Assembly: GCA_035610365.1 (NCBI GenBank)
Contig: CM069432.1
Coordinates: forward strand, 228,430,532 to 228,494,531
Direction: 5' to 3'
Length of the DNA stretch: 64,000 nucleotides
Source of the DNA: Aquatica leii
Lineage: Eukaryota; Arthropoda; Insecta; Coleoptera; Lampyridae
The position numbers were made by a program, and so were the translations under genes. The notes beneath the pieces were generated by a model. The model saw only the letters and a list, made by a program, of their open reading frames with translations, ran no database searches and was not told where the DNA came from. Within the stretch, counting starts at the first letter, position 1, and every line of letters begins with the position of its first letter. Below, one piece after another: positions 54,001 to 63,639 of the stretch.

Positions 54001-57000
54001 CGTTAATTACGTAAGTGACTGAGGTTCGGTGGTTGCGAATAGCACGCAATGAAGTAGAAGCTGGTTGTCAGCACTAAATGCAGGCGTTTTAACGTTATGT
54101 GGGTTCTTATACACAACAGAATTTAAATGAGATAATCGTGAGAATAGCAGGTTACGAAAGCCGGTTTTTGTTATACAGTACGAGTCGAAAATGTCCGAGT
54201 ACGATAACAGGTATTTGTTAGTCGGTTTAAACGAATTTACAGGACTAGGATCGGTTCAGGAAGAGTTAGACAAGTAAAATATTAATCAGGTAAACACAGG
54301 TATCGGGTAAAAGGTTCTACCAGGACTAAGTCGCGGAAGAGAAGGTATCTATCACGAACGGGTCGCGGCAGAGAAGTAAGGTTTTGACGACCGTTTTTAT
54401 ACTGTTTTTCGTTTCAGTTAAATGATTATTAAGCAGGTGGAGGGGCACGCATTGAAGAGGTACGGTAGTCCGCATCCGAGAGTTCCAAGCTCAGGCGTAC
54501 AACAAAAATTGAGATACAATTAAAAAAAACAATTACGATCACTTCTGCAGTTTTATGGTACAAAACGAAAACGGAATATAAAAAAAAACACTGGCTGTTG
54601 TGACAACTAACAACAGCTGAATTTAAAAAATAAAAAAACAAATAATTGAAAAAAAAAGTAAGTGACGAAGTAATAAGAATCAGATATTGAATCTCTACTT
54701 TACAAAGATAGTTCTGACGAATTTTAAGTTGAAGAAAATGATAAAATAGAAAATACAGAAATTATGAAAAATATAGAATTAAAGTAGAAAATGGAAAATA
54801 TTACGCCGTCATTTACGACAAACAATTTTTCGTACGTCGGGTAATGACCATAAATAAAAATAAAGAAAAATTTACATTTTCAAAAGAAATTGCAACCAAT
54901 TATTTTGCATGGTCAAAAAATAGTGATCTAGATTGTAGTACAATCTTCTTTTCTACTTCACACACTAGCGTCTTAGGTGACGTAATACATAGCTAACAAT
55001 TAGAAACGTAGGGATTGGTAGGAGTGAGCTATCTATCTACAAGTATTTTAGAAGTAGAAAGTTTCGAGCGTGAGCGTATGCGAGCGTGAGGAACTACAAA
55101 TATTAATTTTCGTTTCAACAGAGTAACAGACTGTACTTTCTTTATTATTAGAAAGCATCAGTTAAATACAATAAAATAAAACTTGTACTTGAGGTGTTTA
55201 TATTGGCACTTGAAACTAGAATGTTTGTACAATAATTGAAATTAAAACGTGGTCTACAGTACCCGGCGCGTAAGAAGACGAGGAGCCGACGCATCGCAAA
55301 GAACTACGACGGGTGCCGAGTATAATAAAAATACCAAGCAGTATCGTACTACATTTGTGTGTTTAATTAAATGAATATTTGAAGAATACGTATGAAAATT
55401 AATCATTCCAATATTTCCATTGGGGACCCGTTTTTTTTAACATTTGGTTTTTCATGATCTATTCATGAAAGTATGTAGACATCTCCCCCATTTGTCTAAT
55501 AGGTCATTTTGAATGTATTTTTAATGCATGCATATTAGTTTTTGAAAATTGATTATATGGTGTAAACATTTACTGATTTGTAATTGGTTTTAAAAAATGT
55601 CTAAGTCTGGAAAAATCTTAAACGGGCAATCGCGCGAAATTGTGCATAACGTGTTTCAATACTTTTTAACATAAAAAGAAGAAACCGAAACCCTACGGAG
55701 CATCAAGGAAAAAACTTCAAATGCAACAAAAGTATCAGTCACAACAATAGAACGAATCATAAAGGAAGCCAAGGAATCGTCCGCAAAAAATAATGGTACA
55801 ATTATACTGAGATCTCCGAAGAAGAAGCGCCAATAAAACATCAGGTTACGAACTTTCATAAAACAGAAAGGAGTCGTGCGTGCGTTAAATCCTTACGACA
55901 GAAATTAATGGAAGACTTCGGTTGGAGTGCTTCCGAGAAATCGCTGAGAATAATCCTTAAAAAACTTAACTTTAAGTGAAGGAAAACAGTGGACAACAGA
56001 AGAATTTTAATCGATAAAAGTGATATTCGAGAAAAAAGAATAGTGTACCTTCAAAACAATAAACGTTACGGTACTGAAAACAGACCGATCGTCTTTTTGG
56101 ACATACCAAATCAAGAAGCTGGAATGACAACAGTAACGAAGGATTATTCGCTCCTATTTCAAAGGGCCAGCGAGTAATTATGGTTCACGTAGGGGGCAAC
56201 ATGGGTTTTATACCTAACTGTTTATTAACATTTAAATCTGGCACAAAAAGTGGAGATTACCACGACGACATGAATGGTACCAATTATAAAAAGTGGGTCA
56301 AAGAACGTCTTCTACCGAATTTGCCAAACAACTCTGTCATTGTTATTGATAACGACCCGTACCACAGTGTTCTATTAGATGCTGCACCAACGTCAAATAG
56401 TAGGAAAAGCAAAATGTTAGAGTGGTTACATCAAAAAGGAATTCAAGTTCCTGCGAATCTATATAAACCACAACTTTACAAAATTGTACTAGAAAATAAA
56501 AATCGGTATAAAACATATACATTTGACAAATTAATGAACGATCATGGACACATTGCGTTACGACTTCCGCCATATCATCCGGATCTAAATCCCATAGAAT
56601 TAATTTATGCAAAGATAAAAAGCGAAGTAGCACAGAAAAACGTTACATTTAAGTTAAATGATATCATGGAATTGGTCAACAGAGCATTTGAAACGACAAC
56701 AACAGAAGATTGGAAAAGCAGATGTAATAAAGTAATTAATATAGAAGACAAATATCTTGAAAATGAACAAATTTTGGATGTAGAAACTGAGAAGTTAGTT
56801 ATAAATGTGGGTGAAGATAGTGACAGTGATTATCAGTTTAGTGATTTGAGTGACAGTGAAAATGAAACATTTTAGACAATTATTTTATTAATCGGTATCA
56901 ATTAAGGAGTGTATGTTCCTTTTATATGTATTAATAACTTATTGATTTTATTAATTTAATTATAGTATTACTTCCAGTATAGCTTTTAATCATAATAAAT

Positions 57001-59463
57001 TATGTGTTTACATAAAATATGGTTTCTTGAATTGCTTTGAATATACCATTAAAATATACATTATGCACCATGCGACGCCTCTGAGGTAAACGAACGCGGG
57101 AATTTGAACATCATAAAGTCGTATATCGCGCATCATTAAAGTATGTTGTCGTCTAGTGGAAAATATATATAAAGGTATGTTTATTTTAGTTAAAATTTAA
57201 AAAAAAATGTTTGTAAATTTTATTGTTACTGCGTATACTACGTATGGTAATATAAACTAAACTAAGATTTTAATTTCATTTTCAAAGTTAAGAAATTTTG
57301 TTAGTAATAAATGTAGTACCAACATTAAATTTGTCATATTTTTAATATCGTTTTTTTTTCATTAAAACAAAGTTACAATAAAACAACACAAAAAATAATG
57401 TATGTTAGAGTTCGCGTAATTTGTAAAGAAGTTTTACTGCACGAGTTTCTGAAGACAATGGCGTAGCAAAACGCCAAGTATTGTATTACGACAAAAAAAC
57501 AGTGGCGTATATAGCAATTATTTTACTTGCAAAACAATACAAATTCTACAACGAAAGCTGTAAATTGACTGTTAGACACCCTTTATTTCGTAAAAATAAA
57601 TTTTGACCACAGCGCTTATCACGTGACAGGCTCTTTACAAATGACGTAAACTCTACTCATGTAAAAAATGTCATAACATAACTGACTTCGATACAGTGCT
57701 CGGCCTGCAGTCTCACGCCGCATTTGCGTTCGTTAAGCTATGCCTCACTTCCGATACTGGTAACATAAATTACCATTACTTATAGGTTTATTTAGATTTA
57801 AATCAAATAAAAACGCCAAAATTAGAACCTAGCATTTATATTTGACAGGTTCGACATCCATTTCTACCTAATTTTGTTTGACCAGTGTACGAAAAAAAAT
57901 ATATGTAAAATACATAGGACGCAAATGTTTCATAATAAATAAACATTCCATTACAGGAATAAAAATGTTTACGTTCTTATACTTATATTTAATATTGAAA
58001 TTACGACGCATTATTGAATGTATAACATAGTAAACAATATTTGTTTAAAAAAAATGATCAGAAACTTTTACCTTAATAAAGTCGAATTTTCCTTTTACAC
58101 TCGTTTCTTCGTGTAAAGCTACACCAGCTAAGCTTCTTTTTTCATTTGTGTAACCTACATTTAACACTACCATATCACCGTCTTTATAACCTGGTAAGAA
58201 ACCATTTTCTTCGGTTACAATTTCTCCTCGTATATACGCATCAGTTTCATATCCATAATTTTCTTCATTCTTTACGTCTTTACGAAGTAGTTTAAAGATT
58301 TTAACGCCACTACTTAAAGCTAAGCCTGTTCCCAAACCACGTGGTACAAACACTAAGTTGTCTGTAAACAAATATAATCTTTAGAATTAGTGCACTTTAC
58401 AATAGTAAAAATTCACCTGTGTCGATTTTCCACTTTCGATAGATTTTGACGTTGGTTTCCTTTCTTGTAAGAATGTGATATTCAATAACAAAATCTTTTG
58501 ACATCGCGTAGAATGTTCCAGGTACCAAAGATTCTTGAAGTAACTTATGATCTTCTAGCTTATATAAAGGTATTAAATCGCCTTGTTCGAATTTCCAAAC
58601 GTTTGTGCCAGAGTATTTACAACCTCTTACATATACATTGCTTCTACTAACTAAGAAAACCAAACTACCATCAAAGACTGTAATTATTTGGGAAGTACTT
58701 CCTGTTTCAACTATGCCAATCTCATGAAAGTTTTCTTCGGACCAACTTAATAAATGAGAAGCGCATGCATTTACTTCTGTTATAAGCATGTAATCTTGTT
58801 CACCCGCCTTACATACAAAATTATAATTATACTTCATAATAAATTTTAAAAACTTACTTTAAAATGATGCACATTTTCAATATTATTGATAAATGTAAAC
58901 GTTTCTAAATACTCTAAATATTTAAACACAAAAATTTGATTCTTTGCTATGGATATGATGGCATTCACATCTTTACAAATGTTAGTATAATCTTCCTAAA
59001 AAAAACTAATGTAAAAAAAATAAATATAAAAATTTGTATTTACCATTATACCACTTTCGGAACTTATTTTCATGACACGTTTTTCTTCCAGCGCATCTGC
59101 TAATTTATGGATATCCAGTTCGTGTATGTTTCCGCTGCCCACTACATTTTCTTCAAATACTATTTGACCTGTCATAGTCCAATTATCACTAATAATTTGA
59201 GTTTTGTCAGAAAATGTTTTTACACTTGTTTCTAACCATTCGGTGATGTTTATATTGTTTATCAAACCATTTACTTCTATATTTGATTCTACTGTGACTT
59301 CTGAATTAAATTCATAATCTGATGTTAAGTGTTGTTCCGTGTTAACCGTAACAACGTTACTGAGATTTTTGCCATTGATTAATCCAAGAATTTCGAGATC
59401 ATCGTGAACCATAACATTATTTTCGAACACAATGTCTGAATTTATTTCAAGAAAAGGTTTGCT
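47656..59463 (-). CDS. Large EAR/EPTP-like repeat protein, C-terminal six exons (5' end outside window)
   Basis: Exons in transcript order: 59463-59044, 58995-58858, 58807-58417, 58361-58072, 48051-47901 and 47846-47656 (stop 47658-47656), 1581 nt = 526 codons plus stop, all phases consistent and all AG/GT bordered. The first exon in view has repeated modules: DLEILGLINGKNLSNVV...TSDYEF and NIEVNGLINNINITEWL...TGQIVF, of about 60 residues each, ending HELDIHKLADALEEKR. The later exons read like seven-bladed EAR/EPTP propeller repeats: ENVHHFKAGEQDYMLITE, SQIITVFDGSLVFLVSR and SLISVEFANNGETLLIFLED with VLQVYEYKG. EAR repeats are typical of extracellular or receptor-binding proteins (LGI, TSPEAR). 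I cannot name the ortholog. The exon before 59463 must lie right of a jockey insertion, probably outside the window. The fifth intron is 10.0 kb and full of transposons; whether extra exons hide in it is unknown, but the frame joins directly. Confidence 0.7.
48540..48563 (+). repeat. Left TIR of the pogo element
   Basis: GGAGAGCAGTACTAGCTGGG then ACAC, preceded by TA and two bases. Inverted partner at 51037-51060. Confidence 0.8.
48859..50767 (-). pseudogene. pogo/Tigger transposase, frame-broken
   Basis: Domains on the - strand in order. 50680-50546: GKINNEEMENAVNLILNENH then SIRATANTFNISLQTLRR, a Psq-type helix-turn-helix. 50461-50072: the second DNA-binding and early catalytic part, ending ALRVYNLDETGTQTV with the first Asp. 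50063-49560: PRKHFKNHMMIDASSGAQGL, then SGWMNSELF, PLLYDNHESHISL with the second Asp, and PPHCRNKLQYLHICIYGPFK (family 'PPHxSHKLQPLDVGVFGPFK'). 49560-49110: PRPFPKPEAK...RKKAKSTILTETPGKE linker. 49110-48859: a C-terminal VENDFVLVNF...YVSKVI and FMFPRAEDTSAI domain. A stop or frame change lies between most blocks and the third catalytic Asp is not identifiable. The protein would bind the TIRs and move the element; this copy cannot. Confidence 0.85.
51037..51060 (-). repeat. Right TIR of the pogo element
   Basis: Inverted partner of 48540-48563, ends ACTACTCTCC, followed by CA and TA. Confidence 0.8.
51370..52680 (+). pseudogene. Second Tigger-type transposase relic, + strand
   Basis: 51376-51520 reads IRKMEPSSILNRAKENRLVE with WVIKTSRVGF. 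51521-51703 continues NNRPGKQWFDLFIKRHKEQL then SKRALE and RASVTEQQIRLWF, the CENP-B-type DNA-binding domain of Tigger proteins. 51735-51900 reads NCDKSTFGLCSNSYKVIVLR, then KNIYEIARGSDKKFLTV, equivalent to 'NxDESxFxLCPKTGKVL...KNVYEIxxGxxKExxTV', with Asp-Glu changed to Asp-Lys. The catalytic remainder is lost; at 52600-52680 a YKDSFDEFELEENEEMEN acidic tail remains. It differs from the 48.5-51.1 kb element (different subfamily, opposite strand). TIRs were not found. Confidence 0.7.
52681..53238 (+). other. Unassigned sequence with a short open patch
   Basis: Near 52977-53170 one frame reads GNVSESSLTNIDNEKLTPNN, then SLSKESRMSLILNLSRLVKL and TNRIIKQIHLTPPLLNSPKQ. It could be the N-terminus of another mobile protein or the tail region of the Tigger relic. 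The 52770-52955 frame has no known motif. Confidence 0.3.
53239..54501. mobile_element. LTR-like block (possible solo LTR, about 1.26 kb)
   Basis: Starts TGTAACGGACCCC and ends GGCGTACA, so TGTA...TACA termini. It is richer in G+C than its surroundings and separates two homologous Tigger tail fragments. On the - strand CAGTATAAAAACGGTCGTC (about 54412-54394) looks like an LTR TATA region. GTCGCGG(A/C)AGAGAAG is repeated (about 54331 and 54363). No target duplication and no partner LTR, so the identity is tentative. Confidence 0.3.
54517..54930 (+). pseudogene. Tigger tail fragment, second copy
   Basis: 54517-54775 is homologous to 52336-52676 (ACAATTACGRYCACTTCTG, AAAACGGAATAT, CTTTACAAAGATAG, GAAGAAAATGA in the same order), so the two are copies of one Tigger family. 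This copy extends further: GKYYAVIYDKQFF, then FTFSKEIATNYFAWSKNSDL resemble the C-terminal 'YxVxYxxxFFIGRV...' domain. It stops where the LTR-like block begins at 54934. Confidence 0.5.
54934..55353. mobile_element. 420-bp LTR-like element, TGTAGTAC...GTACTACA
   Basis: Perfect 8-bp inverted termini TGTAGTAC and GTACTACA, the usual TG...CA ends, plus AATAAA-type sequences inside and a GC-rich stretch near the right end (CCCGGCGCGTAAGAAG). It directly interrupts the Tigger tail. Flanking 5-mers (TAGAT, TTTGT) do not match, so if it is a solo LTR the target duplication has decayed or the flank was rearranged. Confidence 0.4.
55597..56875 (+). pseudogene. Tc1/mariner-superfamily transposase, DD82E type, frame-broken
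   Basis: Starts MSKSGKILNGQSREIVHNVF at 55597. A stop at about 55671 and frame changes follow. The N-terminal part continues KVSVTTIERIIKEAKESSAK and SEKSLRIILKKLNFK. 55989-56120 gives NRRILIDKSDIREKRIVYL and NRPIVFLD with the first catalytic Asp (the usual 'LDETW' is altered to LDIPN). 56180-56875 is a clean 231-codon run: GDYHDDMNGTNYKKWVKERL, NNSVIVIDNDPYHS (second Asp), HQKGI, RLPPYHPDLNPIELIYAKIK (final Glu) and an acidic Asp/Ser tail. I count 82 residues between the second Asp and the Glu, the spacing of the DD82E ('Sailor') group. TIRs were not found. It lies sense to none of the neighbouring exons, in the 10-kb intron of the EAR-like gene. Confidence 0.8.
56876..58071. other. Intron sequence, nothing recognised
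   Basis: Rest of the 10-kb intron of the EAR-like gene. CAATGGCGTAGC (57458) and CAGTGGCGTATA (57500) resemble MITE termini, but both point the same way and have no inverted partner. Confidence 0.45.
58072..58361 (-). CDS. EAR-like gene exon
   Basis: Acceptor TTTACAG, donor AAG/GTAAAA. Encodes NLVFVPRGLGTGLALSSGVK, then GEIVTEENGFLPGYKDGDMV and VALHEETSVKGKFDFIK. The Gly-rich patch is unlike a propeller blade and may be an inter-blade insertion. Confidence 0.7.
58417..58807 (-). CDS. EAR-like gene exon with propeller-type repeats
   Basis: Preceded by a 50-nt intron. Encodes AGEQDYMLITEVNACASHLL, SQIITVFDGSLVFLVSR, NVWKFEQGDLIPLYKLED and FYAMSKDFVIEYHI, each the 'value - stop-strand' rhythm of EAR blades. 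Confidence 0.75.
58858..58995 (-). CDS. EAR-like gene exon
   Basis: 46 codons between TTTTTTTAG and AAA/GTAAGT. Encodes EDYTNICKDVNAIISIAKNQ and IFVFKYLEYLETFTFINNIE, running directly into 'NVHHFK/AGEQDYMLIT', the junction of a putative EAR repeat. Confidence 0.75.
59044..59463 (-). CDS. EAR-like gene exon with NGLIN repeats (5'-most in window)
   Basis: 140 codons, acceptor TTTTAG, donor ATG/GTAAAT. Two and a half copies of a module with the pattern '(I/L)xGLINxxN(L/I)(S/T)xxxxTxxxxQxLTxxxxFxxxVxV'. The start is not a Met: the exon is internal, entered in phase 0 with SKPFLEINSDIVFENN. Confidence 0.75.
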
Positions 59464-59969
59464 CTAAAACAATATTTTGTATGCTAATTACTTTTAAAAT
59501 TTAAACAAAAATGTATATATTTATTAAATATACATGAATAACGTTATTCATTTATTTTTTTTATTAACATTCATGGTAAGTTTACAATCTGTTCTAATAC
59601 AAAGAATCAGTAAATGGTTTAACAATTGATAGAAATTGACATAGTAGGAGATAGACCACTGGCTAGCTCCTGTAAGAGCTTAATATAAATAATATGTATA
59701 CAGTACTAATTATATTAAAGTTTGGCTACATGGAACAAAATTTAATCGCACTTAGTGCTCTATTCGGGAGGTCCAACGGATCGAATTTTTTAGTTTTTTA
59801 ACAGTTAGTACATTGAGTAGCGCTCTAGCTAGCACGTTGGGATGTTCTTAAAGCCGATCTTTTAGCACTAAGAATTTTAATTTCACTATTCACTGTTTCA
59901 ACATGAAAGTCACGGTGTTTCACTGAATTTGGGACAAACCACAGGGCATCTACAGTTGAACGCAGCACT

Positions 59970-61380
59970 TTTAATTGAAACCTTCAAAGTATGGAGATAT
60001 CCTATTCACTATCTGAGCCCCATAACTGTATTCCGTATGTCCATACTGGCTTAAGGATTGCTTGTATAATAACGTTTTGTTTTCTAATGACATCTGGAAT
60101 TTACGTCCTATTAGCCAGTACATTTTAAAAAATTGTAGACCAAGTTGTTTACGTTTAGTAAACATGTGCGTACCCCATGTAGTCGCCTGTCAAGGTGCAT
60201 GCCCAGATATTTCACTACGTCTTTTTAGGGGAGTATACAGTAATTTAGTTAGACAGTTGGGCAATTTTTCTTTTTTAGAGTAAAAGTAATATGAGTTGAC
60301 TTCGTTTGGTTAACTTTTAGGCGAGAGTGTTTAAGCCAATTTTGAATTTCATTTGGATGCTTCTGCAAGTTTTGAGAAACAATTCTAGGATCCTTGCTTG
60401 AGACTAAAATAGCTGTGTCGTCAGTGAAGGTGGCGATCGAGATTCATCTAATTTTTGACAAATTTGCTGTATACAATAGGTACAGGTTTGGTCCAAGGAC
60501 GCTGCCTTGAGGTACATCTGCCTTAATCGGCAGTAAGCTGGTTTGGACATTTTGGTATTTTATCACGAAACATCTATCTACTAAATAGGATATTAATATT
60601 TGGTAGTAGTTATATGGCAGCATACTTATAATTTTATATAACAATTCTCTGTGCCACACCATGAAGGCCATTGAAACGTCTAGAAATATTGCTGAGCAGT
60701 ATCTGTCAGTTTTCAGACCGTGTCTTTTTTTTCGATGCACTTGTTCAATCGTCGAATGTTTGTTTCTGAAGCCAAACTGAGGGTTGGGAATAATTTCTTT
60801 GTCTTCGAGTATGGGAAGTAGTTTTTCCAAGATAAGTTTTTCAAAGATCTTAGATAATGCTGGTAAAAAGCTGATTGGACAATAAGAACTTACTTGTTCT
60901 GCTGGTTTGCCAGGTTTTTGGCATTTCATTATAATTTGTGCCACCTTCCACTGTGACGGAACGTACCCCAACCTGAGGACTGAGTTGCATATCATGGTGA
61001 TAAAATAGAAACCACAAGTAGGTAATTCTTGGAGTACTGTTTTGGTGATTAAATCATATCCAGGCGCCTTTTTATCGGAAGATCCATTTGAAATGGCGCT
61101 TCGAGCATTTCATGAATTTTTTGCTTTTTCCTCAGTTGTGAGTTGTGAAGGGAACGGTTCAAACACATTGATCAGATATTTAGCGAAGGCATCCGCTTTT
61201 TGGTTGTTGTCCCTTGCCCAGGTGTTGTCACTTTTAAGAATGGGCGGTATTCGCTTTTGTGGCTGATTCAATTTTTTTTTTGTTTGGAAGATTTTTGTTT
61301 ACCTTATTCCTAAAGGTTTCCCAGTCTGTTGTTACATTGTGAAGCTTGATAGGAGTGCTGTTATAGATTATTTGTGTACT
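59970..61380 (-). pseudogene. Jockey reverse transcriptase remnant
   Basis: In order: SSDKKAPGYDLITKTVLQEL ('KAPGxDxI'), GYVPSQWKVAQIIMKCQKPG ('PxxWKxAxIIxIxKPGK'), SYCPISFLPALSKIFEKLIL ('YRPISLLPxLSKIFEKL'), NPQFGFRNKHSTIEQVHR, IFLDVSMAF (usual 'FLDVxxAFD', the catalytic Asp replaced), DVPQGSVLGPNLYLLYTANL, then TFTDDTAIL (the 'xADDTAI' active site, both Asp kept, about 60430-60405), and KRKQLGLQFFKMYWLIGRKF in the C-terminal part. Non-functional. Confidence 0.85.
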
Positions 61381-61388
61381 ATCATTAG

Positions 61389-62040
61389 CTAGTAACGGTA
61401 AGTGGTCAGAAGATAGTTCGAAACAGGACCTAATTTCCAGATGTTCGAAAGGCCTTTGGTTACACAGAAATCTATGGCATCAGAAGCCTTGGTCACATCT
61501 GAGGGCCAATACGTAGGTTCCCCAGTGGCTAGGTGATGTAGATTACTGTCTCTCATTGCTTGGAATAGTTCCCGTCCCCTAGGTGTGATTAATCTCGACC
61601 TCCATAAGAGGTGCTTTGCATTATAATCACCTCCTGCAATAAAGCGGTGGTCAAACATTTGAAAAAAACAGCTTAAACTGTTCTTCTTTGGTTATCGGTT
61701 TAGGTTGACAGTAGACGGCAGAAATAACTAGAGAACTTTTCCAGTCTTCTATTGCGACGCTGATGGCTTGGAGATGCTTTTTACTATATTTGCTTAGCTC
61801 GTGATATTTGATACTATTTTTAATAATGATCGAAGTACCTCCTTGACCTGTTCCATCGGGATGTTTTGTATTGTAGATGGTGTAATTAGGGATTTTTATG
61901 TAGCCTCTGTCTGTAAAGTGTGATTCAGAGATCAGCATTAAGTTGATATTATGTACACCTAAAAAGTTTGTAGTCTCTAGGATATAGTTTGTTAAGCCAT
62001 TAGCGTTCCAGACTACAATTTTTAAGTTCTTTAGAGCCAT
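61389..62040 (-). pseudogene. Jockey endonuclease remnant (ORF2 N-terminus)
   Basis: 62040-61651: MALKNLKIVVWNANGL ('xWNANGL'), LMLISESHFTDRG (Glu of 'ISETHFT'), GTSIIIKNSIKYHE and AISVAIEDW. A frameshift near 61655, then HRFIAGGDYNAKHLLWRSRL ('GGDxNAKH', catalytic), RGRELFQAM, SNLHHLATGEPTYWPSDVTK and DAIDFCVTKG ('DxLDFFVxKG'). Catalytic blocks are kept, the frame is not. Confidence 0.85.
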
Positions 62041-62099
62041 TATAGGAGCTTAGCGACAACAGAGGTGAGTACGTACATTTTCTCCATCACTTTTGTTAG

Positions 62100-63105
62100 C
62101 ATAGTTTCTAGGCTATTGTTTCACAAATGTTGAGGAAAAACGAACTCTTGACTGCTTTGACACTTTTCTTGACTACGTAATTGATTGTTGCTGCTAGCAA
62201 TCTGGGAGTAAGTATATCGAGGCTGCCAAAGTGTTGTATTAGGATTATATGTTGGTTGCACCGGTATAGGTGTTTTCTTTTCCTTTATGGCAGGAGATTT
62301 AATTTTTTGTAGTTCCTTATATATCCTACATCCTTTGTAATTTGCGGGGTAGTCTTCTCCACAGTTAGTGCATTTTACGTTGTTGTTGATTTCTTTAATT
62401 AATTAGATTGTTGCATGATTTCCGGTGCATTTAACACAACGTGGTTTTCTGCAACAGAACTTTTTCGTATGGCCATAGCGATGGTTTGAGAGTATTTAGT
62501 ATTTTTTCCTTGAAACCTTTTTTGATAGCTTGATAGGCTTCTTTTGTATTTGCTTGTATCTTTACTTCATCATTATTTAAACATTTTTGAGTGTATTGGT
62601 TTGGTGCAACTTTTATAAGCAAATCTACCAGCGGCTGTATAAATTTTACACCTACTATAAAGAGGGATGGAGGTTTAATAACTTTAATTGTAGTTTCCTG
62701 TTCGTTGTCTGTTTGTTCCTAGTCTTCTAATTCCTTGTATCTGTTGGAGGTTTTGGGGTGTTGATTTAGCCAGTAGTCTTTCAAGGTTGGCTGTTTTATT
62801 ATTCGCATAGGACCTTCTGGACTATCCCTTCTGGAACGGTTTTTGTACTCTACCGTTTGCCAGTCGTACTCTTATACTTGTGCAATTTGAATTTGTGAAA
62901 ATGGAGCAGTATAATGCTTTGTTAATGATGTAAAAGCTTGAGCGAGTTGCGCTACGCCATTATAATTATTCTGCATTTGTGGGATTAATTGTTGCATTTG
63001 GGGCAAGTACGGCCCTGGCATTTGTTGCGGGGTTTGAATTTGAATATTCTGATTATAATAAATCGGCAGTGCATATTGCACTGAAAAGTTTTGCAGGTTT
63101 GGCAT
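62100..63105 (-). pseudogene. Jockey gag (ORF1) remnant
   Basis: Starts MPNLQNFSVQYALPIYYNQN; a Gln/Pro-rich N-terminus follows (PQQMPGPYLPQMQQLIPQMQ). Then KPPSLFIVGVKFIQPLVDLL, LIKVAPNQYTQKCLNNDEVK and TKEAYQAIKKGF form the PRE_C2HC-type domain of insect jockey gag proteins. Zinc knuckles expected after it (Cys-rich, CRKPRCVKCTG-type) are detectable only as fragments near 62460-62320. Frame changes throughout. Confidence 0.75.
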
Positions 63106-63250
63106 TATTTCTCACATACCTAATTTTTAGAAACTTTTATTTCATGTTGTTTATCTGTATTGGGACCTTACGGTCGCTTTATCGCTTATCACTTGATATT
63201 TCACACAGAACACAAACCAACGTCTTTACTGAACGAAATTCAAATGTGTA

Positions 63251-63630
63251 CTGATGTATATTTAACTAATAATAAGTAATAAATCCGAAACAAATAATTT
63301 ACTGTGACCATCCTAAGTAAAAAACAGAAAGGTACAGAGACAAATAACATGATAACAATAAATAAGGAGTAAATGATATATTGTAAAAAGACTATAAATG
63401 CAAAAGAAAACAAGGTGTTAAAAAAGTTGATCCAGGAATATAGAGATGCTCTGATTCTTTATAGGCCTCGCCGGTATTGCTGATACCAAAATCGCTTGTA
63501 GAAAAATGATTTGTTGCAAATTTTTGCCAGCTAAACAAACAACTAAGGAGAATTTCCTAATATCGAATTTACAAAGTTGTTTGGAACAATATTGACTAAA
63601 TATTGTAAAATTTGCGGGTAGCTAAATTCT
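63251..63630. other. Spacer between jockey and gypsy remnants
   Basis: AT-rich. About 63470-63580 may already be part of the decayed gypsy element (GIADTKIACRK, CCKFLPAKQTTKEN) but no motif can be assigned. Confidence 0.35.
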
Positions 63631-63639
63631 TCTTGAATA

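Larger units (their letters stand above)
59552..63250 (-). mobile_element. Jockey-type LINE, near full length but broken
   Basis: On the - strand: 5' UTR from about 63250, gag ORF1 (63105 to about 62100), then ORF2 with endonuclease (62040-61390), reverse transcriptase (about 61300-60400) and a C-terminal segment (60200-59970), ending in an A-rich tail (AATAAAAAAAATAAATG) near 59552. Every ORF has stops or frameshifts. It lies upstream of, and in the same orientation as, the EAR-like gene, presumably in one of its introns. The 5' limit is approximate. Confidence 0.8.

Noticed and set aside
62979-63254. 91-codon + strand hydrophobic frame
   Set aside because: Opposite strand of the Gln/Pro-rich jockey gag ORF1, which matches the family.
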